Below the pieces are notes generated by a model that saw nothing but the letters and a program-made list of their open reading frames with translations, made no database searches and was not told the DNA's origin. 5,295 nt of DNA from Candidatus Nomurabacteria bacterium (GTDB lineage Bacteria; Patescibacteriota; Minisyncoccia; Phycocordibacterales; UBA9973). Below, in pieces: positions 1 through 5,283 of this stretch (its first letter is position 1; each line of letters starts with the position of its first letter). Position numbers and translations under genes: made by a program. Where the stretch lies: assembly GCA_943354205.1 (NCBI GenBank), contig CALRBJ010000026.1:1-5295 (forward strand), given 5' to 3'.

Positions 1-12
1 TTTCCACACGCT

Positions 13-519
13 TCAGCTGATGACATACTCATTGTGCGCTTTCTCCACGAGCTCCGCGCCGATTTCATCGAAATTCTTGCTATACAAGATAGCGATCATT
101 TCTTTGTCGTCGGAGAGTATGCCCACACAGTAGGAGTGAGCGATGGCCAATTCGTTGACCGTGGGCTCGCTCGGCATGCCGGGGTCTTTTTCTCTTTCGA
201 AATAAAAAATAATATTCCGCGGCCCCAAATTTTTCATGTGAACAAAAATGTCTCTGCCGGCAGAATCGAGTTTGGTAAAGTTTTCAAAGCCACGAGCAGG
301 CACTTCGAAACTTTTCAAATTCTCTTCCGACACCTCTTTCCACATAGAAAAAGGCATGACAGCAAAATTTTCGTAGTGGAATTTTTCTTCCAATACCTTA
401 CCCCACAAAAATGCAGGAGTGAAGAAATTTTTAAGCGATTCATCGACTGAAGCGCTCAAAACATTCACAAAATGAGTGGCGATTCGGGAAAACCATGTTC
501 CCTGTGGATTTTTTAACAT
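13..519 (-). CDS. Hypothetical protein, 168 aa, unknown function
   Basis: I do not recognise this protein. It is soluble-looking, with no signal peptide or membrane segment, and is a mix of amphipathic and acidic stretches with a hydrophobic core segment (VNELAIAHSYCVGILSDD, about residues 121-138). It ends in TGA at 15-13. The frame opens at an ATG at 564, but that ATG lies between the -35 and -10 of a perfect consensus promoter and could not be on the transcript. The first in-frame ATG after the predicted transcription start (about 549) is at 519, giving a 30-base leader without a Shine-Dalgarno site; there is no in-frame GTG or TTG between. It is the last gene of the leftward series, 93 bp after the mgtC-like gene, and has its own promoter, so it is probably an independent unit. 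A 138-residue frame on the other strand exactly mirrors its codon register and is taken as a shadow. Confidence is good that it is a gene; function is unknown. Confidence 0.72.
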   Translation of the reverse strand: MLKNPQGTWFSRIATHFVNVLSASVDESLKNFFTPAFLWGKVLEEKFHYENFAVMPFSMWKEVSEENLKSFEVPARGFENFTKLDSAGRDIFVHMKNLGPRNIIFYFEREKDPGMPSEPTVNELAIAHSYCVGILSDDKEMIAILYSKNFDEIGAELVEKAHNEYVIS

Positions 520-555
520 GTTTGATTTTGTTTTAGTTAAAGAAAAACTAGCCCA

Positions 556-584
556 ATTATACATGAATTGGTATTTTGTGTCAA
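556..584 (-). promoter_or_regulatory. Perfect sigma-70 promoter for the 168-aa gene
   Basis: On the minus strand TTGACA (584-579) and TATAAT (561-556) are separated by exactly 17 bases, a full match to the housekeeping consensus. The expected transcription start is near 549. This decides the start codon of the downstream gene, because an upstream ATG at 564-562 falls inside the promoter. Function is inferred from sequence alone. Confidence 0.82.
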
Positions 585-609
585 TATCAGAAATACATAT
601 CAGAAATAC
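584..609. repeat. Perfect 13-bp tandem duplication abutting a -35 box
   Basis: The 13-mer atatcagaaatac occurs twice head to tail (584-596 and 597-609). It fills the space between the end of the mgtC-like gene (stop at 615-613) and the -35 box, and its last minus-strand base is the first T of TTGACA. It could be a duplicated regulator site or an UP-element-like stretch, or a simple slippage duplication; the sequence cannot say which. Confidence 0.85.
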
Positions 610-612
610 GGG

Positions 613-1074
613 CTAGTTCTTGTCTATCGGCAAGTCTTTCAAGCGTTGTTCTACAAACCAAAGCACGGTAAAGATAAATAGGGTTAAAAGTGTGGCAATA
701 ATGGCTAAAGAATACAAGCCAAAACCGACCGCCATGCCGATGCCAGCCGAAACCCATATGCCAGAAGCAGTGGTCACTCCAGATATTTGAGAATTGTGAT
801 AAATGATGAGACCGGCGCCCAAAAACCCTACACCAGTGATGATTGAAGCCGCCATCTGGGTGGGATTGAAGCCAGAAAAAGTGCCATAGTGCCGAGCGAG
901 GATTTCAGAGATGACCACAAACATAGCCGAACCCATGGCCACCAGCGCGTGTGTGCGCATGGTAGCGGTCTTGTGCGCCCAGAGGCGCTCGACACCGATG
1001 ACCACACCGAGGCCCATGGCTAAAGAGAGTTTTATTAAAATATCTAACTGATCCAAATTTAAAAAGTTTTCCAT
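613..1074 (-). CDS. MgtC/SapB family small membrane protein
   Basis: This is an integral inner-membrane protein of the MgtC/SapB family, 153 aa. Family hallmarks are clear: an N-terminal helix running into GLGVVIGVERLWAHKTATMR (21-40), then THALVAMGSAMFVVIS (41-56), then ITGVGFLGAGLIIYH (79-93) and SGVTTASGIWVSAGIGMAVG (98-117). About five hydrophobic segments are visible (roughly 12-28, 43-60, 77-92, 102-118, 120-140). It has only the membrane domain; the soluble C-terminal domain of Salmonella MgtC (about 230 aa) is absent, as in many short family members. Classical MgtC inhibits the F-type ATP synthase and supports low-magnesium growth, but most homologues are uncharacterised, so substrate and role here are unknown. 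The start fits the family N-terminus. It lies 7 bp after mnmA and can be co-transcribed with it; it also has its own TATAAT 6 bases before the ATG, implying a leaderless internal transcript. There is no Shine-Dalgarno site. Confidence 0.93.
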   Translation of the reverse strand: MENFLNLDQLDILIKLSLAMGLGVVIGVERLWAHKTATMRTHALVAMGSAMFVVISEILARHYGTFSGFNPTQMAASIITGVGFLGAGLIIYHNSQISGVTTASGIWVSAGIGMAVGFGLYSLAIIATLLTLFIFTVLWFVEQRLKDLPIDKN

Positions 1075-1080
1075 GGCTAA

Positions 1081-1109
1081 ATTATACTACTATACCCCCA
1101 CCCAGACAA
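1081..1109 (-). promoter_or_regulatory. Candidate internal promoter giving leaderless mgtC-like mRNA
   Basis: A perfect TATAAT (1086-1081) overlaps the mnmA stop codon, with a 4-of-6 -35 match TTGTCT (1109-1104) at 17 bases. With a six-base discriminator, transcription would begin at 1074, the A of the ATG. The -35 part lies in mnmA coding sequence, so chance cannot be excluded. Confidence 0.5.
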
Positions 1110-2233
1110 ACATCCCCGTCGTATAGAACTATAGATTGTCCTGGAGCTACGAGAACTTCCTGCTGGAAGCTAATTTTCAATTTAGAATTTTCAATTTTCA
1201 AAATCTGGCATGGCAAATATTCGCCATGATATCTGATCTGGCATTTATATTTTTTATTTGATTTAGGAATTTCTGAAATCCAATTTGTGTCGGAAATGGA
1301 AACAGGAAAAGAATTTTCACGAGAGAGGCCTTGCGCAGCGCGACTGGCGCGAGCAGAGGAAATTTTCAGCAGAAAATTATCCGTGCCGAGTCCGGGAGAA
1401 TTCTTTTCCTGTGACACAGTAATCGTGTTCTTTTTAATATCTTTAGCCACGACATAATACGGCCCATCGGCATTGGTTTTTTTAGTCACGGTAAATCCAT
1501 GCCTTTCGCCTATCGTCAAAAATGCCACCCCATTGTGATAGCCGATTGTTTCCCCGGATTCATCAAATACATCGCCTTTTTTATTCTTTATATAATGCGA
1601 AAGAAAATCTTTTATATCCAGATCGCCCAGCATGCAAATGCCCTGACTATCTTTCTTTACAGCTGTCGGCAGATTAAACTTCTCCGCCAGTTTTCTGACT
1701 TCGCTTTTTTTCAAATGCCCTATCGGGAAAATCACATGAGCTAAATCTTTACTATTTAATTTCCATAGAAAGTAAGATTGGTCTTTGGCTGGGTCTTTTG
1801 CCTTCTTTAATTCGTAATTTTTAATTCGTAATTGATAATTATTTATAGCATAGTGCCCTGTCGCGATAAAATCGGCACCGTGTTTTTTAGCAAATTTCCA
1901 AAATACGCCAAACTTTATTTCGCGATTGCACATGACATCGGGGTTTGGCGTGCGACCCGCTTTGTATTCACTGATCATGTAGTCGGCGACTTCTTTTTTG
2001 TATTCTTTCTCCGCATCACATTCTAAAAATGGGATGTCGAGATGCGCGCAAACCCGCATGGCATCCCGGCGCTCACTACGCCAAGTGCACTCTATCCACT
2101 CCGGGCTCCAGGTACGGATAAAAACCCCGACCACATGGTAGCCGGCATTTTTCAAAAGCGCCGCCGAGACAGAGCTATCCACCCCGCCGGAAACGCCCAC
2201 AAAAACTGTTTTATTTTTTAGACTTTTTTTCAT
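1082..2233 (-). CDS. mnmA: tRNA-specific 2-thiouridylase MnmA
   Basis: MnmA activates U34 of tRNA Lys, Glu and Gln with ATP and inserts sulfur relayed from a cysteine desulfurase, giving 2-thiouridine at the wobble position in the cytoplasm. Numbered from the ATG at 2233 (383 aa), visible motifs are the ATP-pyrophosphatase loop SGGVDSS (15-21), PNPDVMCNREIKF with catalytic Cys102, the tRNA/ATP-site segment ATGHYA, KDQSYFLW (150-157), DSQGIC with the second catalytic Cys200, and the C-terminal barrel ending APGQSIVLYDGDVCLGGG. All catalytic residues are present. A longer frame starts with TTG at 2239; I prefer the ATG because AAGAG lies 6 bases before it. It follows an intrinsic terminator, so it needs its own promoter or read-through; TATAAG motifs at 2254-2249 and 2247-2242 are candidate -10 boxes but lack a good -35. 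Oddities: a 22-residue GC-rich in-frame insert (293-314) and two variable regions made of AT-rich tandem repeats. Confidence 0.97.
   Translation of the reverse strand: MKKSLKNKTVFVGVSGGVDSSVSAALLKNAGYHVVGVFIRTWSPEWIECTWRSERRDAMRVCAHLDIPFLECDAEKEYKKEVADYMISEYKAGRTPNPDVMCNREIKFGVFWKFAKKHGADFIATGHYAINNYQLRIKNYELKKAKDPAKDQSYFLWKLNSKDLAHVIFPIGHLKKSEVRKLAEKFNLPTAVKKDSQGICMLGDLDIKDFLSHYIKNKKGDVFDESGETIGYHNGVAFLTIGERHGFTVTKKTNADGPYYVVAKDIKKNTITVSQEKNSPGLGTDNFLLKISSARASRAAQGLSRENSFPVSISDTNWISEIPKSNKKYKCQIRYHGEYLPCQILKIENSKLKISFQQEVLVAPGQSIVLYDGDVCLGGGIVV
1172..1197. repeat. AT-rich repeat inside mnmA, 14-bp period
   Basis: The 12-mer aattttcaattt occurs at 1172-1183 and 1186-1197 (14-bp period), in frame in mnmA, where it encodes the low-complexity stretch KIENSKLKI (about residues 346-354). 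A third exact copy lies at 3009-3020, directly before the start codon of the 233-residue gene. Confidence 0.75.
1292..1363 (-). other. 66-bp in-frame insert in mnmA with 6-bp direct repeats
   Basis: The hexamer ggaaat is at 1292-1297 and 1358-1363. Removing one copy plus the sequence between (66 bp, 22 codons) restores the uninterrupted reading LLKISDTNWIS, which matches the usual MnmA barrel strand ending in NWIS. The extra residues are 293-314, beginning SARASRAAQGLSREN. Within it, 1321-1360 is 28/40 G+C, unlike the AT-rich flanks. It reads as an insertion tolerated in a surface loop. The boundaries are what I see; origin by insertion is inference. Confidence 0.6.
1302..1412. repeat. 14-bp perfect inverted repeat within mnmA
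   Basis: The arm acaggaaaagaatt (1302-1315) is exactly complementary to aattcttttcctgt (1399-1412). With a G-T wobble and two further pairs the arms reach 17 bp (1302-1318 and 1396-1412), enclosing 77 bases. One arm lies within the insert, the other in the older part of the gene encoding QEKNS. In the mRNA this could form a long-range hairpin around the GC-rich segment. Confidence 0.75.
1806..1833. repeat. Perfect 14-bp tandem repeat in an mnmA loop
   Basis: The unit tttaattcgtaatt occurs twice in tandem (1806-1819, 1820-1833), followed by a decayed partial copy (gataatta). It is in frame and encodes QLRIKNYELK in the variable loop between the GHYA and KDQSYF motifs of MnmA. The loop is only slightly longer than in E. 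coli MnmA, so the repeat replaces rather than greatly extends it. Confidence 0.85.
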
Positions 2234-2265
2234 AATCAACTCTTATAACTTATACTAATTTGGGA

Positions 2266-2293
2266 AATAAAAAAAGGTGCCCATAGGACACCT
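2266..2293 (-). terminator. Rho-independent terminator after the 233-aa gene
   Basis: On the minus strand AGGTGTCC (2293-2286), loop TAT, GGGCACCT (2282-2275) form an 8-bp stem with one G-T pair, followed by a run of T interrupted by one A (2274-2266). It starts 13 bp after the stop codon of the 233-residue gene and ends the unit of the 417-aa gene, mltG and that gene, separating it from mnmA. Confidence 0.88.
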
Positions 2294-2306
2294 AGCTTCC
2301 AAAAAC

Positions 2307-3008
2307 TCACTTGGCGCGCAACATACTTTCATGACGGATATTGCCAGCAATCCATGCCAATCCCATGGTATTTATTGTCTGCGCTAAAAGATGCGCCGAG
2401 CAGGCTTTTGTCGAACAGAAAATTATCGATGGAATTTCAGGATTTTTTGCTCTGTGCTTTTCTTGTCCTTCCCTAGAAGATTTTATTTGCAGAGGCATCT
2501 TTAAGGTTTTGGATTTGTTTTTCAACAAAATCCATTTGTCTACCTTGAATTTTGTATCCTCGATCTTTGTGGGATTTTCTACTCCGATGATAATCGTCGA
2601 CGCTTGGGAAATTCCAAACAAAAGTTGTTTGCTAAACTCTGCTTCATTGTCCGCACCATAGTCTTGCATATCAAAAATTCCTTTTTTTATCATTTCATAA
2701 ATCTCTTCTTTCGAAGATTTTATATTTACTGAAAAAGAAAATCTTTTCGATTTGCTGTCATAGTGAGCGAGGCCACTGTTTTCATTTGTATTGTGGCATT
2801 GAACCAGCAAAGACATAAATATTTCATCTTTTGTTTCAAATGAAAATGTATAGTATCCATTTGAAGGGTCCGATGCATTGGCGCCGCCATGAGGCGTAGA
2901 TTCTTTGAAGTGGTATAGAAGTTTTTCAGTGTATCGCATTCTTTTCAGAATAGAAAAGATGGTGCGATGAGCGTCGGCAAATATGCCGTATTGACTGTAT
3001 TTACTCAT
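2307..3008 (-). CDS. Hypothetical protein, 233 aa, unknown function
   Basis: I do not recognise this protein and assign no function. From the ATG at 3008 it begins MSKYSQYGIFADAHRTIFSI and has 233 residues, ending in TGA. It appears soluble, lysine-rich and without a signal peptide; visible pieces are a segment predicted as beta (GYYTFSFETKDEIFMSLLVQ, 51-70), another (KRFSFSVNIKSSKEEIYEMI, 88-107), a hydrophobic strand STIIIGVE (137-144), and a C-terminal part IIFCSTKACSAHLLAQTINT (195-214) with two cysteines. The alternating strand and helix pattern suggests an alpha/beta fold, which is only inference. A longer frame opens with TTG at 3041, but that codon lies directly next to a plausible -10 box (TATAGT, 3038-3033), so the ATG is preferred; its 18-base leader lacks a Shine-Dalgarno site. 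It follows mltG by 53 bp and is closed by a strong terminator, so it is the last gene of that unit while perhaps also transcribed alone. Confidence 0.8.
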   Translation of the reverse strand: MSKYSQYGIFADAHRTIFSILKRMRYTEKLLYHFKESTPHGGANASDPSNGYYTFSFETKDEIFMSLLVQCHNTNENSGLAHYDSKSKRFSFSVNIKSSKEEIYEMIKKGIFDMQDYGADNEAEFSKQLLFGISQASTIIIGVENPTKIEDTKFKVDKWILLKNKSKTLKMPLQIKSSREGQEKHRAKNPEIPSIIFCSTKACSAHLLAQTINTMGLAWIAGNIRHESMLRAK

Positions 3009-3032
3009 AATTTTCAATTTTATTCTGACAAA

Positions 3033-3061
3033 ACTATACAATAAATAGAGTAAAATCGCAA
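3033..3061 (-). promoter_or_regulatory. Candidate promoter for the 233-aa gene
   Basis: TTGCGA (3061-3056, 4 of 6) and TATAGT (3038-3033, 5 of 6) are separated by 17 bases in the gap after the mltG stop. Transcription would begin near 3026, 18 bases before the ATG at 3008. This supports the ATG over the TTG at 3041. Confidence 0.55.
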
Positions 3062-3979
3062 CTACCTCAAATATTTAGCGATATTTCTCTTGTGCTCGGC
3101 ATAGGTGGCGGCATAATGCACGGCCCCATTTTTGTCATGCAAATAGTAGAGGTAATTCGAAGGGGTGGGATGGATAGCGGATTTTATAGAGAGAATTCCT
3201 GGATTACCGATCGGAGACTCTGGTAAACCGACCGACTTGTAAGTGTCGAAAACCATTCCATTCGTGGCATCCACTTGTAATTTCATCCCGATATCGTAGC
3301 GTTTCCAGAGTATGCCCGCGATGGTCGCCATGTCGTTCTCGCCAGAAGCCTCGCGCTCGAGTATAGATGCCATGATCACGATTTGCGCCTCGGTTCTTTT
3401 TGATTCAGTGATTTCTTTTTTAAATTTCGCGATATGCTTTTCAAAATTTTTGTTCAAAGTTTCCACGATTTCAGAAATGGTCGTGTGCGGATAGAAAAAA
3501 TATGTATCGGGGAAAAGGTAGCCTTGTTTAGAAATTGCTTGCGCTAGAAAAAGATTTTTGTCGAAAAGCGGAATTTTTTCGGCAAAAATTTCCGCCATCT
3601 CGGTATTATTTTTGCCTTCTGGGAGAGTGATCTTAGAAGGTGCTATGTGATGTACGCCGAAAGCGATGCGTCGCGCAACTTCAATCCCTGAAACTTTTCT
3701 CTCAAACAAATAGTCACCGGGTGAAATATTGTGCGCTCCGCCGAGCACCACGGCCACTGTTTGAAAAATCAATTTTGAACGCACCAAACCAAGCGATTCA
3801 AAATCGCGAGAGATTTTTACCAATGGCTCACCGCGAGAAATAGTGACAATAGTTCCCGTAGGGAAATTTTTTGGCGGAAAAATAAAGTGAGCGCAGAAAA
3901 TGATAAATATGGCTACTCCTAAAATAAAAAATTTTCTTGGAAGTTTTGTTTGCGGTTTGATTATTTCGTTTGGTTCCAT
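3062..3979 (-). CDS. mltG: Endolytic murein transglycosylase MltG (YceG family)
   Basis: MltG is a membrane-anchored endolytic transglycosylase that cuts nascent peptidoglycan strands on the outer face of the cytoplasmic membrane and is thought to terminate glycan elongation. The 305-aa protein has a short cytoplasmic tail, one membrane anchor (about 17-35), a LysM-like region (about 41-125, including PGDYLFERKVSG), the family motif GYLFPDTYFF (153-162), and the catalytic block ASILEREASGEND (204-216), where Glu208 corresponds to the catalytic glutamate. Further family signatures are GMKLQVDATNGM (231-242), DTYKSVGLPESPIGNPG (245-261) and the C-terminal LYYLHDKNGAVHYAATYAEH. The usual DPT is DAT here. 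Length is slightly below the common 330-350. The start ATG overlaps the stop of the upstream gene by one base (TGATG), with no Shine-Dalgarno site, so translation is probably coupled. Presence implies a peptidoglycan wall. Confidence 0.97.
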   Translation of the reverse strand: MEPNEIIKPQTKLPRKFFILGVAIFIIFCAHFIFPPKNFPTGTIVTISRGEPLVKISRDFESLGLVRSKLIFQTVAVVLGGAHNISPGDYLFERKVSGIEVARRIAFGVHHIAPSKITLPEGKNNTEMAEIFAEKIPLFDKNLFLAQAISKQGYLFPDTYFFYPHTTISEIVETLNKNFEKHIAKFKKEITESKRTEAQIVIMASILEREASGENDMATIAGILWKRYDIGMKLQVDATNGMVFDTYKSVGLPESPIGNPGILSIKSAIHPTPSNYLYYLHDKNGAVHYAATYAEHKRNIAKYLR

Positions 3980-5232
3980 CAGGTTGGGAGATTTACCGGA
4001 GGCTCAGCTTTCAAGGCCTCGATGCGCGCGAATGAAGGAGTTTCAGACACACGGCCTGGGAAGTGATAAATAGTGGCAAGCTCTTCGGCATTTAGAATGA
4101 AAGGCGGGAGCTTGTACGGATGGTAGAAATACCCGCGCGCACGGTAAGCATTGAACATCTCCATCTTTTTTCTCGGCACGATGCGCTTGAACGGATCGTG
4201 GATGATGCCGATATCCACATCGGTCACATTTGTGGCTCGAAAACCATTTAAATTAGCAGAACCATACTGCTTGAAAGCGCCAGTGAGCGCGGTCATATTG
4301 ATGGCATTGAAACTATCGCCTTTTGCCAGATAAATACCACGGATACCCACATCGAATGCTGGCTTTTGTATGGAGCGCTCGATAGCGTCGATCTTTTCTT
4401 TTTGCGCAGTGGAGAGGTTCATGGCCGTGGGCGCTTTCGATTTGCCTTTGTCGTCTTTTTCAGGAGCAAACATAGGCTTGCTCATTATCTTTTTTATTTC
4501 TTCTTCGGCAGATTTGGTCCAATCTTGCTTGCCAAACCATTCTCCGGCCACACCAAAGCGCTTGGTGGTGATGCGGATCATGATCTGGAACCACATCTGC
4601 TCGTTTGGAGTGATCGAACCCATGTGCTCGAGCATGGTGGTGATAGGGTCGATCTTTTGCTCTTCGTCCAAACTGGTGGCCTTGTCTAGGCCATAATCAA
4701 TGTATGTTTTTATCGGATAGACATCCTTGGTGGCGAGCTTGAACTCGGTACCCCACATCTTCCACTCACTACCGCTCTCGTGTGGAGCGACGATAGCATC
4801 CACATAGTCGTCAACTTCATTTATTTCTGCTTGGGGGTATTGGGAATAAATTTGGCTCTCGATGAGTTGTTTGAATTTTGGCTGGGTTCGAATAAAAAAA
4901 TAGACTTTTCCGCCGAGCGATGCGATCTCGAGAGAAAATGTGGCTGGCAAAGCGCCCAGCCACCATCGGTGGAACCATGTGCCGACTCCCCCACCTTGGT
5001 GGAAAGCATTTATAAGCACGAGCTCCATAGCGAGCGGGGTCTTGAACACATCTTTTGGTATCCGCACTTCAAGCATCGTCCACTTCAAGCTTTGCAAGTG
5101 AAGTTTATTTATATAGAGCTTCCACATTTCGGCTGCTAAAAGCAAGAGGCCGACCGGCGCCCAAAAAGGCGCAGTCTGTAGAGCGACATGGAGCATTTCC
5201 TTTAGAGCCTCAAAAATAAAATCCGTGGGCAT
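3979..5232 (-). CDS. Membrane-anchored protein like N-terminal module of conjugation-type ATPases
   Basis: A 417-aa protein with one N-terminal membrane segment (about 20-41, FWAPVGLLLLAAEMWKLYI) and a large probably cytoplasmic part. It has no Walker A or B motif. The stretches FSLEIASLGGKVYFFIRTQP (99-118), IESQIYSQYPQAEINEVDDY (124-143) and NAEELATIYHFPGRVSETPS (381-400), ending PPVNLPT, resemble from memory the region preceding the ATPase domain in VirB4/VirD4/HerA-like conjugative transfer ATPases of Patescibacteria and Firmicutes. Here the protein stops where the nucleotide-binding domain would begin, so it is either a free-standing module whose ATPase is encoded elsewhere, or a lineage-specific membrane protein. 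A charged linker (about 255-270, rich in Lys and Asp) looks disordered. The ATG at 5232 has TATAAT seven bases upstream, implying a nearly leaderless mRNA. Its stop overlaps the mltG start, tying it to peptidoglycan remodelling. The gene call is firm; the function is inference and unverified. Confidence 0.85.
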   Translation of the reverse strand: MPTDFIFEALKEMLHVALQTAPFWAPVGLLLLAAEMWKLYINKLHLQSLKWTMLEVRIPKDVFKTPLAMELVLINAFHQGGGVGTWFHRWWLGALPATFSLEIASLGGKVYFFIRTQPKFKQLIESQIYSQYPQAEINEVDDYVDAIVAPHESGSEWKMWGTEFKLATKDVYPIKTYIDYGLDKATSLDEEQKIDPITTMLEHMGSITPNEQMWFQIMIRITTKRFGVAGEWFGKQDWTKSAEEEIKKIMSKPMFAPEKDDKGKSKAPTAMNLSTAQKEKIDAIERSIQKPAFDVGIRGIYLAKGDSFNAINMTALTGAFKQYGSANLNGFRATNVTDVDIGIIHDPFKRIVPRKKMEMFNAYRARGYFYHPYKLPPFILNAEELATIYHFPGRVSETPSFARIEALKAEPPVNLPT

Positions 5233-5239
5233 TAGTGAT

Positions 5240-5245
5240 ATTATA
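5240..5245 (-). promoter_or_regulatory. -10 box (TATAAT) of the 417-aa gene / mltG unit
   Basis: A perfect TATAAT on the minus strand sits seven bases before the ATG at 5232, so transcription would begin at about 5233, leaving almost no leader. At 17 bases upstream the -35 position reads TTTCTT (5268-5263), a poor match, so a second factor or a non-consensus -35 would be needed. Confidence 0.5.
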
Positions 5246-5283
5246 CCCGCCTATCTATCATAAAGAAAGACTACGGGGTGATT

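Noticed and set aside
34..450. 138-residue rightward frame opposite the terminal hypothetical gene
   Set aside because: It lies in the exact mirror codon register of the minus-strand gene, the register that most often stays open by chance, starts with GTG and has no clear ribosome-binding site; the minus-strand frame has a perfect promoter.
1361..1378. 7-bp hairpin (aattttc / gaaaatt) within mnmA
   Set aside because: Short, AT-only apart from one pair, inside coding sequence and without a T run; not a terminator and likely chance.
1806..1840. CRISPR-like array
   Set aside because: The units are directly adjacent 14-mers without spacers, in frame in a coding region.
1499..2026. Rightward frames of 81 and 64 residues opposite mnmA
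   Set aside because: They sit opposite highly conserved MnmA catalytic motifs and look like translated antisense.
2234..2239. TTG start for mnmA, two residues longer
   Set aside because: The ATG at 2233 has AAGAG at a suitable distance and gives Cys102 the same number as the E. coli catalytic cysteine; the TTG is possible but less likely.
2242..2277. Promoter for mnmA using either TATAAG motif
   Set aside because: The -10 boxes are acceptable but no -35 with more than two or three matches lies at a proper distance, and that region overlaps the terminator tail; mentioned in the gene entry only.
3009..3041. TTG start for the 233-aa gene, eleven residues longer
   Set aside because: The TTG lies beside the -10 box of a plausible promoter, upstream of the predicted transcription start.
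4366..4696. Two overlapping rightward frames of 107 and 108 residues within the 417-aa gene
   Set aside because: Both are opposite a coherent gene with recognisable conserved stretches; compositions are irregular and neither has a start signal.
4780..5139. 119-residue rightward frame and a 62-residue leftward frame over the same region
   Set aside because: Shadows of the N-terminal half of the 417-aa gene; no supporting signals.
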